Below are positions 25,867-35,303 of a DNA stretch of 45,550 nucleotides, in pieces. The translations under genes were made by a program, and so were the position numbers. Under the pieces are notes generated by a model. It did no database searches. It saw only the letters and a list, made by a program, of their open reading frames with translations, and had not been told where the DNA came from. The number at the start of each line of letters is the position of its first letter. Position 1 is the stretch's first letter. Source of the DNA: Pseudoalteromonas luteoviolacea H33-S (GTDB lineage Bacteria; Pseudomonadota; Gammaproteobacteria; Enterobacterales; Alteromonadaceae); the NCBI RefSeq assembly GCF_001625695.1, contig NZ_AUXY01000068.1, positions 1 through 45,550 on the forward strand, given 5' to 3'.

Positions 25867-27201
25867 ATGGGTAATTATTACTTTAAGTTAGCTTGGCTCA
25901 GTTTGAAAAAAACGCCTCTGCTGAGCTTATTGATGGTGGGTACAATCGCCATTGGGATAGCTGCCGCCATGATCACTATCACGGTAGGATATATGATGGG
26001 TAAAAATCCTCTACCTCACAAAAGTGAACGTGTCGCTATGGTGCATTTAAATGCTTGGGATCCAGCTGAGCCAATCAGTCATAGAAGAAATGGTGAGCCA
26101 GACGTTCCTAGTATGCTGACTTACCGAGATACTATGGCGCTTATCGCTGCTGACAGAGCCGATAAACATGTCCCTTTTACAAACTTTGCAGCTACGATAA
26201 GAGTTGAAGATGCTGATGTAAGAACAGCACAATTGCATGAAGTCCGTTCTACGAGTCGTCATTTTTTTAGTGTTTTTGGTGCGCCTTTCATTTATGGGGG
26301 AACCTGGAGTGAAGAGGCTGATACACAAGGTGAGTCTGTTATCGTATTATCAAAAAGAGAAAATGATCGCTTGTTTCAGGGGGCTGATTCAACTGGTGCA
26401 CATGTTATTGTCGGCTCACATTTGTATCGAGTAGTGGGTGTCATAGACGACTGGCAACCGACACCTAGATTTTATGTCAACGCGCACGAAATGTATAAAT
26501 CGACTTCACCCTACTTTGTCCCTTTCGAATCACAAATGAGAAATAACCTCTTTTCGCCAACGTCTATGCCTTGGGATTGCTGGGGGGATGGGCCAACCTC
26601 AACTTTACAAGAAGTCATGCTCTCTGAATGTGTCTGGATAAAGCTTTGGCTAGAGTTTGAAACTGAAGAACAAAAGCATGAATATTTCGAGTTTATGGAG
26701 GATTACACTGAGGAGCAAAGAAAAATGGGACGCTTTAACCGGCCTGAACCTAATCGACTCATGTCTGTAACAGAGTTTTTAGAAGAAGAAGGGGCGGTCA
26801 GTGAAGAAAATAAAATCGGGATAGGTTTTGCGTTAGCATTTTTATTTGCCTGTCTGTGCAATGTAATGAGCTTAATGATTACTAAGTTTCATGGCAAGGG
26901 GGGCGAAGTTGGCTTACGCCGTGCTGTCGGTGCCACAAAGCAAAACATAGCAATACAATTTGGCTATGAGTCTGCTTTGCTAGGTTTCTTTGGAGGAGTG
27001 ATAGGCTTGATACTGGCGCAGCTGGGACTTTCAGTCTTGACGGAGATGTACCCAGAGTATCATGCAAACGTGATGACGATGAATTTTAGCTTAATGGTGA
27101 GTACTATTTTGCTTGCAGTTGGGACGTCTTTACTATTTGGACTTTGGCCGATTTATCGTGCAGTTCGAGTTCAATTATCCAGTCAACTTAAAAGTTTATA
27201 G
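25867..27201 (+). CDS. MacB/FtsX-type ABC permease B1
   Basis: This 444-aa protein is a close paralogue of A1 over its whole length: KLAWLSLKKTPLLSLLMVGT against KLAVFSLKRTPLLSFLMIAT at the start, and TKFHGKGGEVGLRRAVGA near the C-terminus. Topology is one N-terminal helix, a large periplasmic domain and three C-terminal helices. GGGGAGG just before the ATG is a strong RBS. Both A1 and B1 end with SSQLKSL. Pair A and pair B thus arose by duplication. Confidence 0.83.
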   Translation: MGNYYFKLAWLSLKKTPLLSLLMVGTIAIGIAAAMITITVGYMMGKNPLPHKSERVAMVHLNAWDPAEPISHRRNGEPDVPSMLTYRDTMALIAADRADKHVPFTNFAATIRVEDADVRTAQLHEVRSTSRHFFSVFGAPFIYGGTWSEEADTQGESVIVLSKRENDRLFQGADSTGAHVIVGSHLYRVVGVIDDWQPTPRFYVNAHEMYKSTSPYFVPFESQMRNNLFSPTSMPWDCWGDGPTSTLQEVMLSECVWIKLWLEFETEEQKHEYFEFMEDYTEEQRKMGRFNRPEPNRLMSVTEFLEEEGAVSEENKIGIGFALAFLFACLCNVMSLMITKFHGKGGEVGLRRAVGATKQNIAIQFGYESALLGFFGGVIGLILAQLGLSVLTEMYPEYHANVMTMNFSLMVSTILLAVGTSLLFGLWPIYRAVRVQLSSQLKSL

Positions 27202-27210
27202 GAGCGTAAG

Positions 27211-28419
27211 ATGAAGGATCTCGCACCCATACTTAAAACGTTATGGAAGAATAAAACCGGCCCAATGCTATTGATCATGCAAATTGCGGTGGCTTTCACT
27301 ATTTTGATAAATATCTCTTTTATGGCGGTATCTAAATTACATGAGCTGAAAGTGCCAAGCGGTCTTGACGAAGAAGTCCTGTTTTCCCTACGAACAAATT
27401 TTCCAGTTGCCCCTGATGAAAATGCAGCGCGGATACAACAAGATTTATTGGCAATTCAAACTCTAGATAGTGTTGATAATGCGACTGCCGTGAATTCAAT
27501 CCCACTGACTAGCTGGGGGCTATTTGACTCGATAAACGCGACGATAGATCCAGACAGTTATATCGCTCAGGCGGGTACTTATACTGGTTCAAAAGAGTTT
27601 ATCGATACGCTTGGTCTAGAGATCGTTGCTGGTCGAGGGTTTGAAGATAGCGAAGTACAAATTGCGCAACTTGACTACCACGAACGTCCAAATTCAATCC
27701 TAGTGACACAAGGCTTGGCCAAGTGGATATCACGAGAGGATTGGGCTGGGGCAGCAGGTATGACAGTGTATATTAATGGACAACCTTATCAGGTTGTCGG
27801 TGTAATCAAGGAGCTGGTTGCTGTATGGCCTGATTGGACTGGGAATGAGCGTAGCATCGTATTGCCAACTTATCATTATGCTAATGAAGGTAAGCTTATG
27901 ATTAAAGCAAAACCAGGCCAACTTGAACAAGCAATGGAAGATGTTAATGGCTTACTGATGCAGCTACCTGGTCGATTTGTTACAGATCTGGAGAAGTTTA
28001 AGGACACGCGAGAAAAAGGCTATAAGGGTATGGAGTCATCACTCATTATTCTTATGAGCGTGACGGTGGGGCTGATAATGTTGACTATGTTAGGCGTGTT
28101 TGGACAAGCACGTTTTACCTTGATGAAACGCCGTCGTCAAATTGGCACAAGAAGAGCATTAGGTGCAAGTAAATCTCATATTATGAGGTATTACGTTATT
28201 GAAAGTATTTTGGTTGCAGGCACAGGTGTAATCGTAGGCAGTCTTATGGCTGTGCTATTAAATGTCAAACTGATGGAAATTTTCCGAGTGGACTCAGTAC
28301 CATTTGAGTATTTTCTTTATGGAGGCTTAAGTGTCTTGGTGGCTAGCCTAGTCGCAGTGATCCCTACAGCGTATAGTGCAGCTAATATTTCCCCTGCAAC
28401 GGCAACGCGTTCTGTCTAA
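27211..28419 (+). CDS. MacB/FtsX-type ABC permease B2
   Basis: The 402-aa permease is the paralogue of A2: both start MKDL-P-I-K-L and carry FGQARF-x-x-x-KRR-x-QIGTRRALGAS near the C-terminus, ending in ANISPATATRSV or a close variant. It has the usual one-plus-three helix topology. It follows B1 by 9 nt and is the last gene of the transporter operon. The periplasmic regions of A2 and B2 differ more than the helices, which suggests different substrates or partners. Confidence 0.83.
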   Translation: MKDLAPILKTLWKNKTGPMLLIMQIAVAFTILINISFMAVSKLHELKVPSGLDEEVLFSLRTNFPVAPDENAARIQQDLLAIQTLDSVDNATAVNSIPLTSWGLFDSINATIDPDSYIAQAGTYTGSKEFIDTLGLEIVAGRGFEDSEVQIAQLDYHERPNSILVTQGLAKWISREDWAGAAGMTVYINGQPYQVVGVIKELVAVWPDWTGNERSIVLPTYHYANEGKLMIKAKPGQLEQAMEDVNGLLMQLPGRFVTDLEKFKDTREKGYKGMESSLIILMSVTVGLIMLTMLGVFGQARFTLMKRRRQIGTRRALGASKSHIMRYYVIESILVAGTGVIVGSLMAVLLNVKLMEIFRVDSVPFEYFLYGGLSVLVASLVAVIPTAYSAANISPATATRSV

Positions 28420-28428
28420 TTCTCCTCA

Positions 28429-28465
28429 CACTCTATCAAAGTAATTCGTTTTCTTTGATAGAGTG
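28429..28465 (+). terminator. 13-bp hairpin ending the ABC operon
   Basis: CACTCTATCAAAG (28429-28441) and CTTTGATAGAGTG (28453-28465) form a perfect stem with an 11-nt loop. There is no T-run after it, so termination may be partial or Rho-dependent. The rest of the gap up to 28656 is AT-rich and shows no gene. Confidence 0.6.
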
Positions 28466-28656
28466 GCTTATCAATAATCTATTTCAATATTTATTAAACG
28501 AGACGAATGAATGAGTTTGGTTTTTATGTGCTTGTTATTGAGTCTAATTTTATAAAGTAGTAAAAAAAGCTTATTTTTGTGTTTGCTTTAAGTTAACATT
28601 TAGCCGTTGGTTTTAGTATACTCTTAGAAGAGTTGGTAAGAAATTGCGGGGTAAAC

Positions 28657-29550
28657 ATGAAGTGGCTGATCTGGGGGATACTCAGTTTATATACGTGTCA
28701 TCTCTATGCTCATAATCAATTAGTTGTTGATATTATGAGCAGTGAAAACTTCAGTCAGCGTTATAATGAATTTCTTAATGGCCGCTCCCCTCTGGACGTC
28801 AAATCATTTTATCCCACGACAAAAGGCTCCCATATTGAAATTATTGAAATGGTCTTGCTCCAGCAAGCGCTGTTTTTGGGAGGAGAAACCCGTGAGGTGG
28901 TTTTTAATCCTAAACCGTCGGTAAATATCATTGAATTTTCGGATATGATTTCGGGAGATAGCCTAATTTTGGCACGCAGTGTTTGGCATGAAGATATTAT
29001 TAATTATAGAGGGTCGCTCTATGTGAGTGATGCACTGGTTAAATTTGGCCAGTACGAGGCCGGTTTGTATGTGACTAGGCGCAATGTGGCTTTGCAAAAC
29101 TTGCCACAAGAGCAGCTAGAGCAATTAACTGTGGTCGCTAATCCAAGGTGGCGGGTTGATTGGCGTGCTTTAAATAACACAGATATTAATATTGTGAGCT
29201 TCATAGGTCCTTGGGAGACTATGCTGAATATGGTTGAAACGGAGGTTGTGGATGCCATGCTTATTAACTTTAGTGTCAGCCAAGATCTGTTGCTCAACTT
29301 TGAAGGCCGAGAGTATGTGCCTATTCAAAATATTAAAATGATGTTGCCTGATTCTCGTCATTTTATCGTAAGCAAGAATCATCCGCAGGGCGAAATGATT
29401 TTTGCTGCGCTCAATCGCGGCTTAAAAATATTACGTGCTCAAGGCGTGTTGGATAAAGCGCTGCAACAGTCAGGGTTTATTAATCACCTAGTTGAGGACT
29501 GGCAATATGTGAATCAGCAAATGCTGTATCCGAGTCAGGCAGCACGATGA
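28657..29550 (+). CDS. Periplasmic binding-protein-like sensor partner
   Basis: This 297-aa protein starts with a Sec signal peptide (MKWLIWGILSLYTCHLYAHN) and then resembles the solute-binding protein type 3 fold: two lobes with an internal DAMLINFSVSQDLL segment and a closing ILRAQGVLDKALQQSGF typical of such proteins. ATG 28657 is preferred because the signal peptide begins there. The stop overlaps the next gene by 4 nt (ATGA), so it is translationally coupled to a diguanylate cyclase. I infer a role in sensing a ligand for that enzyme; no transporter permease is adjacent. Confidence 0.65.
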   Translation: MKWLIWGILSLYTCHLYAHNQLVVDIMSSENFSQRYNEFLNGRSPLDVKSFYPTTKGSHIEIIEMVLLQQALFLGGETREVVFNPKPSVNIIEFSDMISGDSLILARSVWHEDIINYRGSLYVSDALVKFGQYEAGLYVTRRNVALQNLPQEQLEQLTVVANPRWRVDWRALNNTDINIVSFIGPWETMLNMVETEVVDAMLINFSVSQDLLLNFEGREYVPIQNIKMMLPDSRHFIVSKNHPQGEMIFAALNRGLKILRAQGVLDKALQQSGFINHLVEDWQYVNQQMLYPSQAAR

Positions 29551-31394
29551 AACAAAGTCTGTACTTTTTATTGGGGTGCTGTGTGTTGAGCTTTGGGGCT
29601 TGGGCAAATATAAGTCTAGAGCCCAATTCCTCACAGCGTGAAGACTTGTCAAAAATGCTGATGCATTTAACAGATAGCCTCAAAGAAGATTATGATCTTA
29701 ATTTATTACCGCAAGTGCGAGTGCTCAGAGAGCAGTCAAAGCAACTGGGTGCAAAAGACTTACAAGCGCGGTCTTTATTGTTAGAAGGGTTAATTCGCCA
29801 ACACTTCGGAGATTACAAGCACAGTTTGGTCTTGCATAATGATGCACTGAATATCGCTAAACCTCTAAACTTACCTACTTTAGAAGTACAAATTTACCTT
29901 GCGATGGCACAGCTTGAAATGGATTTGGAACGATTCCGCTATGCTCAGCAGCTGCTTGACCAAGCTTATTTTTTAATAACAAAACAGGTTGCAGCCGATA
30001 AAGCCCACGCGTTAATGGGTGAGTATGTGCTTTGGCAGGGGTCGTTATATTTACTCAAAGGCAGCTACCGCCAAGCGCTGATGACTTTAAGTGATGCTAC
30101 ATTAACTGAATATACATTGCTGACAAGCAAACTCGCGTTAGCACGAGCTTGGGCACATTTGAGTATTGGGGAGTATCAAAAGGCCCGTCAACTTATCAAT
30201 TCTGACTTAGTAAAGCAGCCGGTACTTAAACGTAACTTGCATTTACGGGTCCGTTATAAATTGATGGGGGCAACGGCAGCCTTGCAAGCAGGAGATTTTG
30301 CGCTGGCCATTGATACAGCTAAACAGGCATTGAATGACACCTTTGGTACTCGCTTTTTAACTGAGCAATCCTTGTTGCAAAATATCTTAGCAGGGGCGTA
30401 TGCACAGCTCGGTGATTTTGAGCAAGCGCATCTGTATTTAAAGCGCTTTGCATTGTCTCAGCAAGCGCTTAATTTGCAAAAGCGTAACAATAAGCTTTTG
30501 CAGCTAGAGGCCCAGTATTCACTCGCGGCACAAAAGCAGCAGTTGAGCGTATTGGAAAAAGACAATACCCTTCAAGCGCAACAACTTATTCAGCACCAGC
30601 AGCAAATTGATAATGCACATCTTGCGCAGCAGCGAGGCGTACTTGGTCTGTTGTTAATTGCATTGGTGGTTGGTTTTGGTTATTGGCGCTGGCAAAACAA
30701 GCGTTATCTCATCACACTTAAACAACAGGTTGCAGAGCGCACAGAAGAGCTTGCGGAGCGAAATAAGCGTCTGCAAGCTTTGAGTTTTACTGATAGCTTA
30801 ACAGGGTTAAATAACCGTCATTACTTTTTTAGTGTGATTGATGCTCAAATTAAGCCCGACGTGTCTATGAACAGCGACAAACAAGAAATGATATTTTGCT
30901 TGCTGGATATCGATCACTTTAAAAGAGTAAACGACACCTATGGCCACGCAGCAGGGGATATTGTGCTGCAAACGGTTGCCGATATTTTAAAGCAGTGCAC
31001 CCGAGAAAGTGATTTGGTGATCCGCTGGGGCGGAGAAGAGTTTCTAATCGTGATGCCGAATATGACGCACAATGAGGCCATAGAGGCAGTAGAGCGAGTT
31101 CGCAGACAAGTGGAGTGTTTTCCATTTGTGGTTAATGAGCAGCCTATTCAAGTCACTTGCTCTATCGGGTTTGCGCCGTACCCACTGACGAATGGTGTGA
31201 ATAATGCTTTGAGTTGGGAGCAAGTTATTGAACTTGCTGATAATGGCTTATATATGGCGAAAAAAGAGCATCGCAATGCTTGGGTCGGGTTACAAAGCCT
31301 TAATCAGCCGTTAAACTCGTCTATTAAACAGTTAAATGAAGACTATCGAAGCTTGATAAATAGTGGTCAAGTGATCGCGTCAACCAGCTATTAA
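29547..31394 (+). CDS. Membrane TPR-GGDEF diguanylate cyclase
   Basis: The 615-aa protein would make cyclic di-GMP from two GTP. It has a signal sequence (first 21 residues), a periplasmic helical region with TPR-like repeats (about 40-310), a coiled coil, one membrane helix (about 363-382, GVLGLLLIALVVGFGYW), a cytoplasmic coiled coil (VAERTEELAERNKRLQ) and a GGDEF domain from DSLTGLNNRHYF. The active site is GGEEF near 494-498 and the inhibitory site RESD lies five residues before it, so the enzyme should be active and product-inhibited. No EAL domain follows. Confidence 0.9.
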   Translation: MKQSLYFLLGCCVLSFGAWANISLEPNSSQREDLSKMLMHLTDSLKEDYDLNLLPQVRVLREQSKQLGAKDLQARSLLLEGLIRQHFGDYKHSLVLHNDALNIAKPLNLPTLEVQIYLAMAQLEMDLERFRYAQQLLDQAYFLITKQVAADKAHALMGEYVLWQGSLYLLKGSYRQALMTLSDATLTEYTLLTSKLALARAWAHLSIGEYQKARQLINSDLVKQPVLKRNLHLRVRYKLMGATAALQAGDFALAIDTAKQALNDTFGTRFLTEQSLLQNILAGAYAQLGDFEQAHLYLKRFALSQQALNLQKRNNKLLQLEAQYSLAAQKQQLSVLEKDNTLQAQQLIQHQQQIDNAHLAQQRGVLGLLLIALVVGFGYWRWQNKRYLITLKQQVAERTEELAERNKRLQALSFTDSLTGLNNRHYFFSVIDAQIKPDVSMNSDKQEMIFCLLDIDHFKRVNDTYGHAAGDIVLQTVADILKQCTRESDLVIRWGGEEFLIVMPNMTHNEAIEAVERVRRQVECFPFVVNEQPIQVTCSIGFAPYPLTNGVNNALSWEQVIELADNGLYMAKKEHRNAWVGLQSLNQPLNSSIKQLNEDYRSLINSGQVIASTSY

Positions 31395-31471
31395 GCGTAA
31401 AAATTGGCATAACAAGACTAGTAGCATGATAAACTAGTTGCATCTATAAATTGTAAAAACTTGAGTCCGCT

Positions 31472-33907
31472 GTGCTCCCAATTGAAGCTGTTTTTTCCGA
31501 GTTAGTCGACCACCTCAATACCCATGAAACCGTGTTATTACAAGCTCCACCTGGTGCTGGTAAATCCACTTGGTTACCTCTTAATCTAATGAAGTCAGGT
31601 CAATATCAACGCATTGTGATGTTGGAACCTCGGCGTTTAGCTGCCCGTAATATAGCCCAATTTTTAGCAGGTCAGCTGAATGAGTCGTTAGGTCAGCAAG
31701 TGGGACTGAGGATCCGCCAAGAAGTCAAAATATCTGAACAAACTCGGTTGGAAATTGTCACTGAGGGAATGCTGACGCGAATGATACAGCAAGACCCTGA
31801 GCTAACGGGTATTGATCTGCTGATTTTTGATGAGTTTCATGAACGCTCACTGGCTGCAGACACGGCTTTGGCATTTGCGTTAGAAACGCAAGCAGCGCTG
31901 AGAGATGATTTGAAGATTTTAGTCATGTCAGCAACGCTTGATAGTGAACGTTATCAAACATTTTTACAATGCCCGCTGATCTGCTCTGAAGGGCGCAGTT
32001 TCCCAATCGAGCAAAAATATATTCCAGTCAAAGACGAAAGCCAGTGGTTGATGCAAATCGCCCCGGTGATACGCCAAGCTTTAAAAGAAGAAAATGGCAG
32101 TATTTTGGTGTTTTTACCCGGTCAAAAAGAGATACGTCACGTGGCTAATGCATTGCAAGGCGTGTTAGATAGCGAGCCTAAAGTGCATATAGCGACCCTA
32201 TTCGGTGAGCAAGATAAAAGCGCACAACAAGCAGCCATTGCGCCAGCACCTGACGGTGAGCGTAAAATCGTGCTGACAACGAATGTGGCTGAGACATCAC
32301 TAACGATTGAAGGGATCCGAGTTGTCGTCGACTCTGGAAAGCGCCGCGCAGCCGTATTCAATTTAAAAACGGGCGTGACTGAACTAAAAACCGTCTCCAT
32401 TTCGCGAGCATCCGCAGTGCAGCGAGCGGGTCGTGCAGGACGAATAGAGTCAGGCGTGGTGTATCGTTTAGGTAGCCAAGCACTGTTTGAGCGGCGCGAT
32501 GCACATGATAAACCGGATATTTTGAGCTCAGATATTAGTGGACTGATTTTAGAGTCCAAAGTATGGGGGACTCAGATATCTGATTTACCATTATTGGATA
32601 TGCCAACGGATGCTCAGCGCAAGCAAGCTGAGCAATTGCTGATAGATTTGGAGGCCATTGACAATCAAGGGAAGCTAATGACCCTTGGTAAGCGCATGCA
32701 GCAAATGGGCAGTGAGCCAAGGTTTGCGCATATGCTGCTCAAAGTACAAGCGCTTGAAACACAACTACCCGGCATCACTTTATTGGCCTGTTATTTTATG
32801 GCGCTACAAGATAGCCGAGTGAAATGTGCGCCGGAGCTCAGCCTTGCGCTCAATCAATTGCACCACAATGCGCCTCAAACATTTACTAAGCAGTTGAAAT
32901 ACTGGTGTAAGCGTGCCGATATATCGTATAAGACCAATGAGCTCGCACTTGAGCATTTGGCCATTGTTGTGGCGCTCGCTTACCCTGATAGGTTGGCAAA
33001 GCGACGTGGAAATGGGTTTGTTTTAGCAAATGGTGCGGGTGTAAACGCCCACAATGAGTTTTGGCAAGATTGTGACTATTTGGCCATTGCAGAGCTGGGC
33101 GGTCAACAAGGTCAAACCATTTTTAGTGCAACTGAGTTCCAACCGACTTTACTTGAAGCGGTTTTACCTTACTTATTTAAGCAAAAAACGGTTTGTGAGT
33201 TTGATCAAAAGCAGACCCAGTTTTTACATCAAGACAGAGTGTACTTAGGGCAATGGGTGCTCAGTGCTAAGCCGAGCTCATCACCGTTAAATGAAGCAGC
33301 AAGAACACAGGCATGGGTGTCAATTATTAAAGAAAAGGGCTTAAGCATCTTCTCTGCTTATGGCGACGTTGAGCAGTTGCTGATACGCATGCAATTGGCT
33401 GCACAGCATTGTCCAGATACATTTCCAACCAGCACTGAGTCAGACTTAATTGCAGATTTATCACAGTGGTTAGCGCCATTTTTGAGTGAGGTTAAACAGT
33501 ATAATCAGCTTAAAAAACTCGATTTGAAAAATGCCTTGCTTACTCGCCTAGATTGGCAAAAGCAGCAACAATTAAATACGTTGTTACCAGAGAGAATTAA
33601 GGTGCCTAGTGGTTCTCAGATCCGAGTTGAATATCAATTAGAGGGGCCCGCGCGCTTGGCAGTTAAAATGCAAGAAGTCTACGGGATGTTGCAAAGCCCA
33701 ACACTTTGCGAGGGGAAAGTGAGCGTCTTGATGGCGCTGTTATCACCTGCACAAAGGCCGTTGCAATTGACGCAAGATCTCGCACACTTTTGGCAATCAA
33801 GCTACAAAGACGTACAAAAGGAAATGAAGGGCAGGTACCCCAAGCATTTTTGGCCCGATGACCCCGCGACAGCGACTGCCACGAATAAAGTTAAAAGCCG
33901 TATGTAA
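31472..33907 (+). CDS. hrpB: ATP-dependent RNA helicase HrpB
   Basis: This 811-aa protein matches the DEAH-box helicase HrpB in length (E. coli about 809) and motifs: Walker A PPGAGKST (about residues 25-32), DEFHERS (about 119-125), SATLDSERY, TNVAETSLTIEG and the QRAGRAGR motif VI. A C-terminal HrpB-specific domain ends the protein near SSYKDVQKEMKGRYPKHFWP, a family signature. The start is GTG with a weak RBS. HrpB's exact RNA target is not established. Confidence 0.93.
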   Translation: MLPIEAVFSELVDHLNTHETVLLQAPPGAGKSTWLPLNLMKSGQYQRIVMLEPRRLAARNIAQFLAGQLNESLGQQVGLRIRQEVKISEQTRLEIVTEGMLTRMIQQDPELTGIDLLIFDEFHERSLAADTALAFALETQAALRDDLKILVMSATLDSERYQTFLQCPLICSEGRSFPIEQKYIPVKDESQWLMQIAPVIRQALKEENGSILVFLPGQKEIRHVANALQGVLDSEPKVHIATLFGEQDKSAQQAAIAPAPDGERKIVLTTNVAETSLTIEGIRVVVDSGKRRAAVFNLKTGVTELKTVSISRASAVQRAGRAGRIESGVVYRLGSQALFERRDAHDKPDILSSDISGLILESKVWGTQISDLPLLDMPTDAQRKQAEQLLIDLEAIDNQGKLMTLGKRMQQMGSEPRFAHMLLKVQALETQLPGITLLACYFMALQDSRVKCAPELSLALNQLHHNAPQTFTKQLKYWCKRADISYKTNELALEHLAIVVALAYPDRLAKRRGNGFVLANGAGVNAHNEFWQDCDYLAIAELGGQQGQTIFSATEFQPTLLEAVLPYLFKQKTVCEFDQKQTQFLHQDRVYLGQWVLSAKPSSSPLNEAARTQAWVSIIKEKGLSIFSAYGDVEQLLIRMQLAAQHCPDTFPTSTESDLIADLSQWLAPFLSEVKQYNQLKKLDLKNALLTRLDWQKQQQLNTLLPERIKVPSGSQIRVEYQLEGPARLAVKMQEVYGMLQSPTLCEGKVSVLMALLSPAQRPLQLTQDLAHFWQSSYKDVQKEMKGRYPKHFWPDDPATATATNKVKSRM

Positions 33908-33914
33908 AAGCGCA

Positions 33915-33949
33915 TTCCCCCGTTTGTTAATCTGCGGGGGAATTTTTTT
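33915..33949 (+). terminator. Intrinsic terminator after hrpB
   Basis: TTCCCCCG (33915-33922) pairs with CGGGGGAA (33935-33942) around a 12-nt loop, followed by seven T residues. Confidence 0.88.
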
Positions 33950-34038
33950 AGAAAAAACGAAAAAACACCTTTACCTAAACTTAACTTGAGGTTTTAGTCT
34001 GGCCGTAAAAGATAAATAATAAACAACAGGATATTCAG

Positions 34039-35247
34039 ATGGAACTCACTCAATTCTCTTCGCAAATAGGTCGATTCACGCCGCTCGTATGGGTTATGTT
34101 ACTTGGCAATTTTTTTGTGAGAGCCAGCTACTATATGGTTTGGCCTTTTCTCGCGGTAATTCTTTACAGCAAATATGGTTTAAGTGCCACAGAGGTCGGT
34201 GTACTGCTCACAGGATCTGCGGTGTTTGCGGTATTACTTGGTTTTTATACGGGTAATCTAGCGGATAGGTTTGGTCGGTTTGCGTTGTTATACACGGCAG
34301 CCAGCGTTGGTGTGCTCGCTTTTACAGCCTTAGCATTAGCAGAGCAACTATGGGCATTTTGCCTCGCTGTTTTTTTTGCATGTATGCCCAGAACATTGTG
34401 GGATGCGCCCAGTAAAGCACTGTTAAGTGATGAACTCAGCAATGGCCAAGATAGGGAGCTTGCCTTGCATTTACTGTACTTTTTAGTGAATGTGGGCGCA
34501 GCAATTGGCCCTCTGTTTGGTCTATGGGCTGGACTCAATGGGGAACAGTTTAGCTTTATTTACACTGCATTTGCGTACTTAGGACTGTTACTGGCATTAA
34601 TTTTAAAGCAATCAGGTGCGGTGAAAAACGAGGACAGTGCGCAGCAAGCTCATGTACCAAGCTTTAAATCTTGGCTTGCTATTTTGCGTCAAGACACGCG
34701 TTTTTTATGGGTTTTATTGGCGACATTCTTGGTGTATTTGGTTTATGGGCAGGGCGATTCAAGCTTAGTTCAGTATCTGACTCGCGCTGAGGTTCCTGAA
34801 CTTGCAGTACTGGTTTCAAGTTTGATTATTACCAACTCACTGGTCATTGTTATTTTCCAATTCCCTTTATTACATGTGATGCGCAATTGGAGTATTCAGT
34901 CTCGCTTATATTGTGGCGGTGGTATTTTGGTTTTATCGCAAGTGATGATGGCGATAAATCCCGTTTATGGCTTTTGGGGCTGGATTGGTGCTATCGCAGT
35001 ATTGAGTTTCAGTGAAGCCATTATGTTTTCAAATATCAATATTTCTATTGACCGTATGGCACCGTCCCATTTAAAAGCGAGTTATTTTGGCGCGGCAGGT
35101 TTATGTTCATTGGGCTTTGCATTTGCGCCACTTGTTGGTGGTGTACTACTTGATTGGGGCAGTGGCGCTGTGTTGTTCATTGCGATGGCAATTGCCAGTG
35201 TAAAAGCACTTTACCTTTACAAGTTAGCAGAAAGTGCAAGTGAATAG
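34039..35247 (+). CDS. MFS transporter, drug-efflux type
   Basis: The 402-aa protein has about 12 hydrophobic segments and the MFS motif A-like loop GNLADRFGRFAL between helices 2 and 3. It resembles DHA1-type multidrug exporters such as MdtG/MdtH, with PRTLWDAPSKALLSDEL in the helix 4 region. AACAGGA precedes the ATG. It is a single-gene unit bounded by terminators. Substrate is unknown. Confidence 0.85.
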   Translation: MELTQFSSQIGRFTPLVWVMLLGNFFVRASYYMVWPFLAVILYSKYGLSATEVGVLLTGSAVFAVLLGFYTGNLADRFGRFALLYTAASVGVLAFTALALAEQLWAFCLAVFFACMPRTLWDAPSKALLSDELSNGQDRELALHLLYFLVNVGAAIGPLFGLWAGLNGEQFSFIYTAFAYLGLLLALILKQSGAVKNEDSAQQAHVPSFKSWLAILRQDTRFLWVLLATFLVYLVYGQGDSSLVQYLTRAEVPELAVLVSSLIITNSLVIVIFQFPLLHVMRNWSIQSRLYCGGGILVLSQVMMAINPVYGFWGWIGAIAVLSFSEAIMFSNINISIDRMAPSHLKASYFGAAGLCSLGFAFAPLVGGVLLDWGSGAVLFIAMAIASVKALYLYKLAESASE

Positions 35248-35273
35248 GGGGCAGGTTAAAGTGCCAAGGATTC

Positions 35274-35299
35274 AAGCTCCCGTGATGGGAGCTTTTTTA
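35274..35299 (+). terminator. Intrinsic terminator after MFS gene
   Basis: AAGCTCCC (35274-35281) pairs with GGGAGCTT (35287-35294) around a 5-nt loop, with a T-run to 35299. It ends just before the convergent phosphatase gene. Confidence 0.88.
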
Positions 35300-35303
35300 T
35301 GTA

